Under the pieces are notes generated by a model. It did no database searches. It saw only the letters and a list, made by a program, of their open reading frames with translations, and had not been told where the DNA came from. Below are positions 34,580 through 48,377 of a DNA stretch of 64,000 nucleotides, piece after piece. The translations under genes and the position numbers were made by a program. This stretch comes from Erinaceus europaeus (lineage: Eukaryota; Chordata; Mammalia; Eulipotyphla; Erinaceidae), in contig NW_026647181.1 in assembly GCF_950295315.1 (NCBI RefSeq), positions 1-64,000 on the forward strand, in the 5' to 3' direction. The first letter of the stretch is position 1. Every line of letters starts with the position of its first letter.

Positions 34580-35297
34580 ATTTACATGAACTCTGGAAAC
34601 ACACAGGGACATATACATCTCGGTAACCTGTATTACTTATTCGTTGATTGATTGATTGCCTCAAGGGGTTATTGCCTCAGCTCAGTGCCTGCGCCACGAA
34701 AAATCCACAGCCCCTGCACTCCTTTTGTTCCCCTTTCGCTGCCCTTGTTGCTTGGTCACTGTGGTGGTTATTGTTGTGGTTGTTGTTGTTGTTTTGACCT
34801 TGCATCAGACAGAGAGAAAAGGAGAGAGCAGGGGAAATACAGAGTGGGAGAGAAAGATAGAGCCCCTAAAGACCTGCTTCACCCCCTGTAAAGCGACTCC
34901 CCTGCAGGTGGGGGTCTGGGCGCCAGACCCTAGACCCTTCCACCTGTCCCCTCTTTTCGTGAGCGCCACAAGGCCTTAACCCTCTGACATACCGCCAAAC
35001 CTCCCGGGATTTACTTTTGAAGGCAATATCACCTGCCTCATTTTGAATTCTCATTATCCTGAGGGTCAGTCCTGGAGACAGCGTCATGACACGACACACG
35101 GAGATCTCTGGTATCAGCACCAGGAACAGCAGCTGGGGCTCTAGTGCCAGGGCAGGAGCAACTCCCCATCCACCGTCCACAGAGTCCACCTGCCTGCATT
35201 TTGGTCCTTTTCCCTCCAAAAAAGATCTTTCCCTTTTTTCACTGAGAAACAAGCAGCAGACAGGTTACCCAGGCAGGGGGAAAAAAATAATTAAAAA

Positions 35298-35332
<35 letters not shown>

Positions 35333-38027
35333 GTAGCGAATGACCATCATCTGGGAAGTACAGGTTTTGAACCAGAAAACTCTGTCTGTCTGTGTCCTAG
35401 TCCACAGAAAGAGCCACTAGCCCAGCCAGATCTCACACTCAGATGGGGTGTTTTTGCCAGTCAAAAGTCTGCACAGCGCACTAGGGATTGGGCGGCTTGA
35501 GACCCAAATGTTACATTGTAGATGGACTGTTTGCAGTGCTTGCTCCCCAGGACATTGGACTTTCTCAACTCCCTCCCCTACAGCATGAAAAAAAGGTTCT
35601 TGACCAACCATAGAGCAAATGGAGTAGGGGCGAGTGGAGCTTGTTGCATGTCTGCGCTGCTCATGCCCACGTGTCTGTGGGGGGCCGTGGCGGAGGCTAT
35701 AAGGGGGCTAGGGGGCAGAAGGAGACTCTTTGAGAGCAGGCTGCAGGCAGGGGAGCCCGTGAGTGTGTGCAGGGCTGTGTGTGTGTGTGTGGTGTCAGGG
35801 GTTAGGGCAGGTCCCTCTGCTCGATAGTGAGATGGCAGCTGGGTTGGCTTTGGGCCCCCAGGGCTGAAGCGCAGAAGCAGGGTGGCAGGAAAGTAGTGCA
35901 TGGAGGCACAAAGTAGATGTTATTTAGGGAGCTGGGTGACAGAGGGCAAGGGGAAAGGGGGCATCCTTGAGCAGGGGTTTGGAGTAGAGAGTGGGGGGAG
36001 CTGGAGGCATGGAAGGTCCCAGTAACCAGGGATTGACAGGAACAGATTCCTGCACCCACCCACTGGATAGAAGCTGCAGCAGCCAGAGCACCAGCCCTGG
36101 ATTGCCTAGGCCAAGGCACTGAATGAGTCCAGCTGAGGATGAGGAAGAGAAGGAGGAGGAGGTGGAGGAGGAGGAGTAGGAGGAGGAGGAGGAGGAGGAG
36201 GAAGAGGAGAAGGAAGAAGAGGAGGAGGAAGAGGAGGAGGAGTAGGGGCAGGAGGGCAGCTATCAGTAGGCAATGGGATTAATAGAGGCCTCCATTACAG
36301 AGGCATGTGTCCAGGCAGGCACCCACCAATCCTCAGGGGCAGCTCAGGGCACCCAGGGACCTGGTGTGGGTATCTCTGGGGCGGGGACTGTCAGTCAGTC
36401 AGCAAGACTGTGTGTCAGTGCAAATGGTGGGACAGGGGCCTGGCGGACCTTGGTCCCCAGCCCTGGGCTGTCAGATGCCACCCCCATGCCCAGACACACA
36501 CCAATCTGCACATCGCCCCTTGGCCCGGCCGACCTGCACCTGCTTTGGCCTGGGGCTCTGGCTCTGGTGGCTGGCCACCAGCCCTCAAGGTCAAGTTCAG
36601 GGTGGGGGTCATGGCTGCTGGTCAACTGGATGGGCGGGGTCCCCGTGGCCTAGCAACCACAGGAGCCCTCTGTGATGTCCTAGCCCCTGGCATTCTGTGC
36701 TGGCCACACTGGCACTAGGCAGCCCAACTGCCCTTCCACTAGGTCAGCCAGCAGCGCCCAGACGCCTGGGCCCTGGCACAGGGGGACGGAAGGATGGGAA
36801 GCCAGTGCTGACCGACAAGGGACCTCAGGGCTGGCAGTCAAGAGAAGACAGGTGGAGGTGTGCCCGGGATCCAGGGAGCCCAGGCCAGAGCTGCCTGCAT
36901 GCCTGCCTGCCTTGCTGGATGTCTGTATGCTGCCTTTGTCCAGGTAGGTTTCTCAGGTCCCCTCCACTCCTGTCCTCTCCTGTACTCTCCTGTCCTCTCC
37001 TGCCCTCCCCATCCTCTCCCCTCTCCTCTCCTCTGCACTTTGCTTCTCTCCTTTGTCTGTCTTCTCTTCCGGGTGTCCTGCTCAACAGCTCCAGCACTTG
37101 TGATGGTTCTCCAGTGACAGCTGTTCGCAACCCCTTCCACCCCCTCCCTGCCCCTGAAGTGACCCAACTCACAGGTCTCCGGCTCACCCCACCCACACCC
37201 ACACCCCCCAACACATTCCCTGGTTCAGCCCCTCTGCCCTATTCAGCCGAACTCGCCCCTTTGCAACCTACCTATGCATCCTGGTTTGTCTTCACCATTC
37301 AAGGAGAGATCTCCTTTTATACTTAGCTTGGTTGACTGGTGGATGGATGGATGGATGGATGGATGGATGCATGGATGGATGGATGCATGGATGCATGGAT
37401 GCATGGATGAATGGATGTATAGATTGATGGGTGGATGAATGGATGCATGGACAGGTCAATGGATTGGTTTTGTAGAGGCAGAGTACCATCTAGGGGTACT
37501 TGAGACCGCTGGTGTCAGAGCCAGAGTCTATGTCAAATGTAAAACATTAATACATCAATAACAAAAAATGATTAAGCACCTAAATAAATAAATAAATATA
37601 AAAACTGGGTTAAAAAATACATGGCGTCTTTGCCTTTCTGCATATGGTATGATGCTGTGAGGATCTTAACAAGGAAAGCATTGTCCTGAGTAGCCCCACT
37701 GAAGTAGTGGAATATTTCCTTTTTCTTTTTTTACTTTCAGTTTTCTTGATTATTTATTGGAATAAATAGTCAGGAATTGAGAGGGAAGGGAGGGATAGAG
37801 GGTTTGTGACACAGAGAGAGTCACCTGCAGCACTTCTGCACCACTTGTAAAGATTTCCCCCGGCAGGTGGGGACCAGGGTCTTGAAGCCCAGTCCCCCTG
37901 CATTGTAACATGAGTGCTTAACTGGGTGTGGCACCACCTGGTACCCTTGATGGGACACTTTTTTTTAGCAATGAAAAGAAATTCTCGTGGCAAGATAATA
38001 AATAAGTGAAGAAATAAACAAAAGTGC
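34580..38027 (+). repeat. Unit 11 (class A)
   Basis: Landmarks: SINE-A 34721-35005, 28-base poly-T, GGA tract 36135-36248 (114 bp), TGGA tract 37340-37417 (78 bp), four TAAA, SINE-B 37748-37946. GTCCACAGAGTCC is shared only with unit 13. Private changes include TCTCGGTAACC near 34620, CCCTAGACCC in SINE-A, GGCGGCTTGAG near 35497 and one G lost in GCCAAGGCACTG near 36115. Confidence 0.94.
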
Positions 38028-41000
38028 ATTTACATGAACTCTGGAAACACACAGGGACATATACATCTCTGTAACCTGTATTACTTATTCGTTGATTGAT
38101 TGATTGCCTCAAGGGGTTATTGCCTCAGCTCAGTGCCTGCGCCACGAAAAATCCACAGCCCCTGCACTCCTTTTGTTCCCCTTTCGCTGCCCTTGTTGCT
38201 TGGTCACTGTGGTGGTTATTGTTGTGGTTGTTGTTGTTGTTTTGACCTTGCATCAGACAGAGAGAAAAGGAGAGAGCAGGGGAAATACAGAGTGGGAGAG
38301 AAAGATAGAGCCCCTAAAGACCTGCTTCACCCCCTGTAAAGCGACTCCCCTGCAGGTGGGGGTCTGGGCGCCAGACCCCAGACCCTTCCACCTGTCCCCT
38401 CTTTTCGTGAGCGCCACAAGGCCTTAACCCTCTGACATACCGCCAAACCTCCCGGGATTTACTTTTGAAGGCAATATCACCTGCCTCATTTTGAATTCTC
38501 ATTATCCTGAGGGTCAGTCCTGGAGACAGCGTCATGACACGACACACGGAGATCTCTGGTATCAGACAGCACCAGGAACAGCAGCTGGGGCTCTAGTGCC
38601 AGGGCAGGAGCAACTCCCCATCCACCGTCCACGGAGTCCACCTGCCTGCATTTTGGTCCTTTTCCCTCCAAAAAAGATCTTTCCCTTTTTTCACTGAGAA
38701 ACAAGCAGCAGACAGGTTACCCAGGCAGGGGGAAAAAAAATAATTAAAAAGCCTTTTTTTTTTTTTTTTTTTTTTTTAACCGTAGCGAATGACCATCATC
38801 TGGGAAGTACAGGTTTTGAACCAGAAAACTCTGTCTGTCTGTGTCCTAGTCCACAGAAAGAGCCACTAGCCCAGCCAGATCTCACACTCAGATGGGGTGT
38901 TTTTGCCAGTCAAAAGTCTGCACAGCGCACTAGGGATTGGGCGGCCTGAGACCCAAATGTTACATTGTAGATGGACTGTTTGCAGTGCTTGCTCCCCAGG
39001 ACATTGGACTTTCTCAACTCCCTCCCCTACAGCATGAAAAAAAGGTTCTTGACCAACCATAGAGCAAATGGAGTAGGGGCGAGTGGAGCTTGTTGCATGT
39101 CTGCGCTGCTCATGCCCACGTGTCTGTGGGGGGCCGTGGCGGAGGCTGTAAGGGGGCTAGGGGGCAGTAGGAGACTCTTTGAGAGCAGGCTGCAGGCAGG
39201 AGAGCCCGTGAGTGTGTGCAGGGCTGTGTGTGTGTGTGTGGTGTCAGGGGTTAGGGCAGGTCCCTCTGCTCGATAGTGAGATGGCAGCTGGGTTGGCTTT
39301 GGGCCCCCAGGGCTGAAGCGCAGAAGCAGGGTGGCAGGAAAGTAGTGCATGGAGGCACAAAGTAGATGTTATTTGGGGAGCTGGGTGACAGAGGGCAAGG
39401 GGAAAGGGGGCATCCTTGAGCAGGGGTTTGGAGTAGAGAGTGGGGGGAGCTGGAGGCATGGAAGGTCCCAGTAACCAGGGATTGACAGGAACAGATTCCT
39501 GCACCCACCCACTGGATAGAAGCTGCAGCAGCCAGAGCACCAGCCCTGGATTGCCTAGGCCAAGGGCACTGAATGAGTCCAGCTGAGGATGAGGAAGAGA
39601 AGGAGGAGGAGGTGGAGGAGGAGGAGGAGGAGGAGGAGGAAGAGGAGAAGGAAGAAGAGGAGGAGGAAGAGGAGTAGGAGGAGGAGTAGGGGCAGGAGGG
39701 CAGCTATCAGTAGGCAATGGGATTAATAGAGGCCTCCATTACAGAGGCATGTGTCCAGGCAGGCACCCACCAATCCTCAGGGGCAGCTCAGGGCACCCAG
39801 GGACCTGGTGTGGGTATCTCTGGGGCGGGGACTGTCAGTCAGTCAGCAAGACTGTGTGTCAGTGCAAATGGTGGGACAGGGGCCTGGCGGACCTTGGTCC
39901 CCAGCCCTGGGCTGTCAGATGCCACCCCCATGCCCAGACACACACCAATCTGCACATCGCCCCTTGGCCCGGCCGACCTGCACCTGCTTTGGCCTGGGGC
40001 TCTGGCTCTGGTGGCTGGCCACCAGCCCTCAAGGTCAAGTTCAGGGTGGGGGTCATGGCTGCTGGTCAACTGGATGGGCGGGGTCCCCGTGGCCTAGCAA
40101 CCACAGGAGCCCTCTGTGATGTCCTAGCACCTGGCATTCTGTGCTGGCCACACTGGCACTAGGCAGCCCAACTGCCCTTCCACTAGGTCAACCAGCAGCG
40201 CCCAGACGCCTGGGCCCTGGCACAGGGGGACGGAAGGATGGGAAGCCAGTGCTGACCGACAAGGGACCTCAGGGCTGGCAGTCAAGAGAAGACAGGTGGA
40301 GGTGTGCCCGGGATCCAGGGAGCCCAGGCCAGAGCTGCCTGCATGCCTGCCTGCCTTGCTGGATGTCTGTATGCTGCCTTTGTCCAGGTAGGTTTCTCAG
40401 GTCCCCTCCACTCCTGTCCTCTCCTGTACTCTCCTGTCCTCTCCTGCCCTCCCCATCCTCTCCCCTCTCCTCTCCTCTGCACTTTGCTTCTCTCCTTTGT
40501 CTGTCTTCTCTTCCGGGTGTCCTGCTCAACAGCTCCAGCACTTGTGATGGTTCTCCAGTGACAGCTGTTCGCAACCCCTTCCACCCCCTCCCTGCCCCTG
40601 AAGTGACCCAACTCACAGGTCTCCGGCTCACCCCACCCACACCCACACCCCCCAACACATTCCCTGGTTCAGCCCCTCTGCCCTATTCAGCCGAACTCGC
40701 CCCTTTGCAACCTACCTATGCATCCTGGTTTGTCTTCACCATTCAAGGAGAGATCTCCTTTTATACTTAGCTTGGTTGACTGGTGGATGGATGGATGGAT
40801 GGATGGATGGATGGATGGATGGATGCATGGATGGATGGATGCATGGATGCATGGATGCATGGATGGATGGATGTATAGATTGATGGGTGGATGAATGGAT
40901 GCATGGACAGGTCAATGGATTGGTTTTGTAGAGGCAGAGTACCATCTAGGGGTACTTGAGACCGCTGGTGTCAGAGCCAGAGTCTATGTCAAATGTAAAA

Positions 41001-41483
41001 CATTAATACATCAATAACAAAAAATGATTAAGCACCTAAATAAATAAATAAATATAAAAACTGGGTTAAAAAATACATGGCGTCTTTGCCTTTCTGCATA
41101 TGGTATGATGCTGTGAGGATCTTAACAAGGAAAGCATTGTCCTGAGTAGCCCCACTGAAGTAGTGGAATATTTCCTTTTTCTTTTTTTACTTTCAGTTTT
41201 CTTGATTATTTATTGGAATAAATAGTCAGGAATTGAGAGGGAAGGGAGGGATAGAGGGTTTGTGACACAGAGAGAGTCACCTGCAGCACTTCTGCACCAC
41301 TTGTAAAGATTTCCCCCGGCAGGTGGGGACCAGGGTCTTGAAGCCCAGTCCCCCTGCATTGTAACATGAGTGCTTAACTGGGTGTGGCACCACCTGGTAC
41401 CCTTGATGGGACACTTTTTTTTAGCAATGAAAAGAAATTCTCGTGGCAAGATAATAAATAAGTGAAGAAATAAACAAAAGTGC
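38028..41483 (+). repeat. Unit 12 (class B)
   Basis: Landmarks: SINE-A 38169-38453, 24-base poly-T, GGA tract 39585-39692 (108 bp, having lost one of the GTAGGA interruptions), TGGA tract 40784-40873 (90 bp), four TAAA, SINE-B 41204-41402. It has the long ACAG form, GCTGTAAGG and GGCAGTAGG. A private CCTAGCACCTGG replaces CCTAGCCCCTGG near 40127. Confidence 0.94.
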
Positions 41484-44400
41484 ATTTACATGAACTCTGG
41501 AAACACACAGGGACATATACATCTCTGTAACCTGTATTACTTATTCGTTGATTGATTGATTGCCTCAAGGGGTTATTGCCTCAGCTCAGTGCCTGCGCCA
41601 CGAAAAATCCACAGCCCCTGCACTCCTTTTGTTCCCCTTTCGCTGCCCTTGTTGCTTGGTCACTGTGGTGGTTATTGTTGTGGTTGTTGTTGTTGTTTTG
41701 ACCTTGCATCAGACAGAGAGAAAAGGAGAGAGCAGGGGAAATACAGAGTGGGAGAGAAAGATAGAGCCCCTAAAGACCTGCTTCACCCCCTGTAAAGCGA
41801 CTCCCCTGCAGGTGGGGGTCTGGGCGCCAGACCCCAGACCCTTCCACCTGTCCCCTCTTTTCGTGAGCGCCACAAGGCCTTAACCCTCTGACATACCGCC
41901 AAACCTCCCGGGATTTACTTTTGAAGGCAATATCACCTGCCTCATTTTGAATTCTCATTATCCTGAGGGTCAGTCCTGGAGACAGCGTCATGACACGACA
42001 CACGGAGATCTCTGGTATCAGCACCAGGAACAGCAGCTGGGGCTCTAGTGCCAGGGCAGGAGCAACTCCCCATCCACCGTCCACAGAGTCCACCTGCCTG
42101 CATTTTGGTCCTTTTCCCTCCAAAAAAGATCTTTCCCTTTTTTCACTGAGAAACAAGCAGCAGACAGGTTACCCAGGCAGGGGGAAAAAAAATAATTAAA
42201 AAGCCTTTTTTTTTTTTTTTTTTTTTTAACCGTAGCGAATGACCATCATCTGGGAAGTACAGGTTTTGAACCAGAAAACTCTGTCTGTCTGTGTCCTAGT
42301 CCACAGAAAGAGCCACTAGCCCAGCCAGATCTCACACTCAGATGGGGTGTTTTTGCCAGTCAAAAGTCTGCACAGCGCACTAGGGATTGGGCGGCCTGAG
42401 ACCCAAATGTTACATTGTAGATGGACTGTTTGCAGTGCTTGCTCCCCAGGACATTGGACTTTCTCAACTCCCTCCCCTACAGCATGAAAAAAAGGTTCTT
42501 GACCAACCATAGAGCAAATGGAGTAGGGGCGAGTGGAGCTTGTTGCATGTCTGCGCTGCTCATGCCCACGTGTCTGTGGGGGGCCGTGGCGGAGGCTATA
42601 AGGGGGCTAGGGGGCAGAAGGAGACTCTTTGAGAGCAGGCTGCAGGCAGGGGAGCCCGTGAGTGTGTGCAGGGCTGTGTGTGTGTGTGTGGTGTCAGGGG
42701 TTAGGGCAGGTCCCTCTGCTCGATAGTGAGATGGCAGCTGGGTTGGCTTTGGGCCCCCAGGGCTGAAGCGCAGAAGCAGGGTGGCAGGAAAGTAGTGCAT
42801 GGAGGCACAAAGTAGATGTTATTTAGGGAGCTGGGTGACAGAGGGCAAGGGGAAAGGGGGCATCCTTGAGCAGGGGTTTGGAGTAGAGAGTGGGGGGAGC
42901 TGGAGGCATGGAAGGTCCCAGTAACCAGGGATTGACAGGAACAGATTCCTGCACCCACCCACTGGATAGAAGCTGCAGCAGCCAGAGCACCAGCCCTGGA
43001 TTGCCTAGGCCAAGGGCACTGAATGAGTCCAGCTGAGGATGAGGAAGAGAAGGAGGAGGAGGTGGAGGAGGAGGAGTAGGAGGAGGAGGAGGAGGAGGAG
43101 GAAGAGGAGAAGGAAGAAGAGGAGGAGGAAGAGGAGGAGGAGTAGGGGCAGGAGGGCAGCTATCAGTAGGCAATGGGATTAATAGAGGCCTCCATTACAG
43201 AGGCATGTGTCCAGGCAGGCACCCACCAATCCTCAGGGGCAGCTCAGGGCACCCAGGGACCTGGTGTGGGTATCTCTGGGGCGGGGACTGTCAGTCAGTC
43301 AGCAAGACTGTGTGTCAGTGCAAATGGTGGGACAGGGGCCTGGCGGACCTTGGTCCCCAGCCCTGGGCTGTCAGATGCCACCCCCATGCCCAGACACACA
43401 CCAATCTGCACATCGCCCCTTGGCCCTGCCGACCTGCACCTGCTTTGGCCTGGGGCTCTGGCTCTGGTGGCTGGCCACCAGCCCTCAAGGTCAAGTTCAG
43501 GGTGGGGGTCATGGCTGCTGGTCAACTGGATGGGCGGGGTCCCCGTGGCCTAGCAACCACAGGAGCCCTCTGTGATGTCCTAGCCCCTGGCATTCTGTGC
43601 TGGCCACACTGGCACTAGGCAGCCCAACTGCCCTTCCACTAGGTCAGCCAGCAGCGCCCAGACGCCTGGGCCCTGGCACAGGGGGACGGAAGGATGGGAA
43701 GCCAGTGCTGACCGACAAGGGACCTCAGGGCTGGCAGTCAAGAGAAGACAGGTGGAGGTGTGCCCGGGATCCAGGGAGCCCAGGCCAGAGCTGCCTGCAT
43801 GCCTGCCTGCCTTGCTGGATGTCTGTATGCTGCCTTTGTCCAGGTAGGTTTCTCAGGTCCCCTCCACTCCTGTCCTCTCCTGTACTCTCCTGTCCTCTCC
43901 TGCCCTCCCCATCCTCTCCCCTCTCCTCTCCTCTGCACTTTGCTTCTCTCCTTTGTCTGTCTTCTCTTCCGGGTGTCCTGCTCAACAGCTCCAGCACTTG
44001 TGATGGTTCTCCAGTGACAGCTGTTCGCAACCCCTTCCACCCCCTCCCTGCCCCTGAAGTGACCCAACTCACAGGTCTCCGGCTCACCCCACCCACACCC
44101 ACACCCCCCAACACATTCCCTGGTTCAGCCCCTCTGCCCTATTCAGCCGAACTCGCCCCTTTGCAACCTACCTATGCATCCTGGTTTGTCTTCACCATTC
44201 AAGGAGAGATCTCCTTTTATACTTAGCTTGGTTGACTGGTGGATGGATGGATGGATGGATGGATGGATGCATGGATGGATGGATGCATGGATGCATGGAT
44301 GCATGGATGAATGGATGTATAGATTGATGGGTGGATGAATGGATGCATGGACAGGTCAATGGATTGGTTTTGTAGAGGCAGAGTACCATCTAGGGGTACT

Positions 44401-44927
44401 TGAGACCGCTGGTGTCAGAGCCAGAGTCTATGTCAAATGTAAAACATTAATACATCAATAACAAAAAATGATTAAGCACCTAAATAAATAAATAAATATA
44501 AAAACTGGGTTAAAAAATACATGGCGTCTTTGCCTTTCTGCATATGGTATGATGCTGTGAGGATCTTAACAAGGAAAGCATTGTCCTGAGTAGCCCCACT
44601 GAAGTAGTGGAATATTTCCTTTTTCTTTTTTTACTTTCAGTTTTCTTGATTATTTATTGGAATAAATAGTCAGGAATTGAGAGGGAAGGGAGGGATAGAG
44701 GGTTTGTGACACAGAGAGAGTCACCTGCAGCACTTCTGCACCACTTGTAAAGATTTCCCCCGGCAGGTGGGGACCAGGGTCTTGAAGCCCAGTCCCCCTG
44801 CATTGTAACATGAGTGCTTAACTGGGTGTGGCACCACCTGGTACCCTTGATGGGACACTTTTTTTTAGCAATGAAAAGAAATTCTCGTGGCAAGATAATA
44901 AATAAGTGAAGAAATAAACAAAAGTGC
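41484..44927 (+). repeat. Unit 13 (class A)
   Basis: Landmarks: SINE-A 41625-41909, 22-base poly-T, GGA tract 43035-43148 (114 bp), TGGA tract 44240-44317 (78 bp), four TAAA, SINE-B 44648-44846. It is close to unit 11 (GTCCACAGAGTCC, GCTATAAGG, TTATTTAGGG). A private GGCCCTGCCGACC replaces GGCCCGGCCGACC near 43424. Confidence 0.94.
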
Positions 44928-47900
44928 ATTTACATGAACTCTGGAAACACACAGGGACATATACATCTCTGTAACCTGTATTACTTATTCGTTGATTGAT
45001 TGATTGCCTCAAGGGGTTATTGCCTCAGCTCAGTGCCTGCGCCACGAAAAATCCACAGCCCCTGCACTCCTTTTGTTCCCCTTTCGCTGCCCTTGTTGCT
45101 TGGTCACTGTGGTGGTTATTGTTGTGGTTGTTGTTGTTGTTTTGACCTTGCATCAGACAGAGAGAAAAGGAGAGAGCAGGGGAAATACAGAGTGGGAGAG
45201 AAAGATAGAGCCCCTAAAGACCTGCTTCACCCCCTGTAAAGCGACTCCCCTGCAGGTGGGGGTCTGGGCGCCAGACCCCAGACCCTTCCACCTGTCCCCT
45301 CTTTTCGTGAGCGCCACAAGGCCTTAACCCTCTGACATACCGCCAAACCTCCCGGGATTTACTTTTGAAGGCAATATCACCTGCCTCATTTTGAATTCTC
45401 ATTATCCTGAGGGTCAGTCCTGGAGACAGCGTCATGACACGACACACGGAGATCTCTGGTATCAGACAGCACCAGGAACAGCAGCTGGGGCTCTAGTGCC
45501 AGGGCAGGAGCAACTCCCCATCCACCGTCCACGGAGTCCACCTGCCTGCATTTTGGTCCTTTTCCCTCCAAAAAAGATCTTTCCCTTTTTTCACTGAGAA
45601 ACAAGCAGCAGACAGGTTACCCAGGCAGGGGGAAAAAAAATAATTAAAAAGCCTTTTTTTTTTTTTTTTTTTTTTTTAACCGTAGCGAATGACCATCATC
45701 TGGGAAGTACAGGTTTTGAACCAGAAAACTCTGTCTGTCTGTGTCCTAGTCCACAGAAAGAGCCACTAGCCCAGCCAGATCTCACACTCAGATGGGGTGT
45801 TTTTGCCAGTCAAAAGTCTGCACAGCGCACTAGGGATTGGGCGGCCTGAGACCCAAATGTTACATTGTAGATGGACTGTTTGCAGTGCTTGCTCCCCAGG
45901 ACATTGGACTTTCTCAACTCCCTCCCCTACAGCATGAAAAAAAGGTTCTTGACCAACCATAGAGCAAATGGAGTAGGGGCGAGTGGAGCTTGTTGCATGT
46001 CTGCGCTGCTCATGCCCACGTGTCTGTGGGGGGCCGTGGCGGAGGCTGTAAGGGGGCTAGGGGGCAGTAGGAGACTCTTTGAGAGCAGGCTGCAGGCAGG
46101 AGAGCCCGTGAGTGTGTGCAGGGCTGTGTGTGTGTGTGTGGTGTCAGGGGTTAGGGCAGGTCCCTCTGCTCGATAGTGAGATGGCAGCTGGGTTGGCTTT
46201 GGGCCCCCAGGGCTGAAGCGCAGAAGCAGGGTGGCAGGAAAGTAGTGCATGGAGGCACAAAGTAGATGTTATTTGGGGAGCTGGGTGACAGAGGGCAAGG
46301 GGAAAGGGGGCATCCTTGAGCAGGGGTTTGGAGTAGAGAGTGGGGGGAGCTGGAGGCATGGAAGATCCCAGTAACCAGGGATTGACAGGAACAGATTCCT
46401 GCACCCACCCACTGGATAGAAGCTGCAGCAGCCAGAGCACCAGCCCTGGATTGCCTAGGCCAAGGGCACTGAATGAGTCCAGCTGAGGATGAGGAAGAGA
46501 AGGAGGAGGAGGTGGAGGAGGAGGAGTAGGAGGAGGAGGAGGAGGAGGAGGAAGAGGAGAAGGAAGAAGAGGAGGAGGAAGAGGAGGAGGAGTAGGGGCA
46601 GGAGGGCAGCTATCAGTAGGCAATGGGATTAATAGAGGCCTCCATTACAGAGGCATGTGTCCAGGCAGGCACCCACCAATCCTCAGGGGCAGCTCAGGGC
46701 ACCCAGGGACCTGGTGTGGGTATCTCTGGGGCGGGGACTGTCAGTCAGTCAGCAAGACTGTGTGTCAGTGCAAATGGTGGGACAGGGGCCTGGCGGACCT
46801 TGGTCCCCAGCCCTGGGCTGTCAGATGCCACCCCCATGCCCAGACACACACCAATCTGCACATCGCCCCTTGGCCCGGCCGACCTGCACCTGCTTTGGCC
46901 TGGGGCTCTGGCTCTGGTGGCTGGCCACCAGGCCTCAAGGTCAAGTTCAGGGTGGGGGTCATGGCTGCTGGTCAACTGGATGGGCGGGGTCCCCGTGGCC
47001 TAGCAACCACAGGAGCCCTCTGTGATGTCCTAGCCCCTGGCATTCTGTGCTGGCCACACTGGCACTAGGCAGCCCAACTGCCCTTCCACTAGGTCAGCCA
47101 GCAGCGCCCAGACGCCTGGGCCCTGGCACAGGGGGACGGAAGGATGGGAAGCCAGTGCTGACCGACAAGGGACCTCAGGGCTGGCAGTCAAGAGAAGACA
47201 GGTGGAGGTGTGCCCGGGATCCAGGGAGCCCAGGCCAGAGCTGCCTGCATGCCTGCCTGCCTTGCTGGATGTCTGTATGCTGCCTTTGTCCAGGTAGGTT
47301 TCTCAGGTCCCCTCCACTCCTGTCCTCTCCTGTACTCTCCTGTCCTCTCCTGCCCTCCCCATCCTCTCCCCTCTCCTCTCCTCTGCACTTTGCTTCTCTC
47401 CTTTGTCTGTCTTCTCTTCCGGGTGTCCTGCTCAACAGCTCCAGCACTTGTGATGGTTCTCCAGTGACAGCTGTTCGCAACCCCTTCCACCCCCTCCCTG
47501 CCCCTGAAGTGACCCAACTCACAGGTCTCCGGCTCACCCCACCCACACCCACACCCCCCAACACATTCCCTGGTTCAGCCCCTCTGCCCTATTCAGCCGA
47601 ACTCGCCCCTTTGCAACCTACCTATGCATCCTGGTTTGTCTTCACCATTCAAGGAGAGATCTCCTTTTATACTTAGCTTGGTTGACTGGTGGATGGATGG
47701 ATGGATGGATGGATGGATGCATGGATGGATGGATGCATGGATGCATGGATGCATGGATGAATGGATGTATAGATTGATGGGTGGATGAATGGATGCATGG
47801 ACAGGTCAATGGATTGGTTTTGTAGAGGCAGAGTACCATCTAGGGGTACTTGAGACCGCTGGTGTCAGAGCCAGAGTCTATGTCAAATGTAAAACATTAA

Positions 47901-48377
47901 GACATCAATAACAAAAAATGATTAAGCACCTAAATAAATAAATAAATATAAAAACTGGGTTAAAAAATACATGGCGTCTTTGCCTTTCTGCATATGGTAT
48001 GATGCTGTGAGGATCTTAACAAGGAAAGCATTGTCCTGAGTAGCCCCACTGAAGTAGTGGAATATTTCCTTTTTCTTTTTTTACTTTCAGTTTTCTTGAT
48101 TATTTATTGGAATAAATAGTCAGGAATTGAGAGGGAAGGGAGGGATAGAGGGTTTGTGACACAGAGAGAGTCACCTGCAGCACTTCTGCACCACTTGTAA
48201 AGATTTCCCCCGGCAGGTGGGGACCAGGGTCTTGAAGCCCAGTCCCCCTGCATTGTAACATGAGTGCTTAACTGGGTGTGGCACCACCTGGTACCCTTGA
48301 TGGGACACTTTTTTTTAGCAATGAAAAGAAATTCTCGTGGCAAGATAATAAATAAGTGAAGAAATAAACAAAAGTGC
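44928..48377 (+). repeat. Unit 14 (class B, mosaic)
   Basis: Landmarks: SINE-A 45069-45353, 24-base poly-T, GGA tract 46485-46598 (114 bp), TGGA tract 47690-47767 (78 bp), four TAAA, SINE-B 48098-48296. The first half is class B with GAAGATCCC, shared with units 15 and 17. CCACCAGGCC is otherwise a class B-prime variant, also in unit 17. The last part carries the class A TGGA tract. ATTAAGACATC is shared with units 16 and 18. Confidence 0.93.
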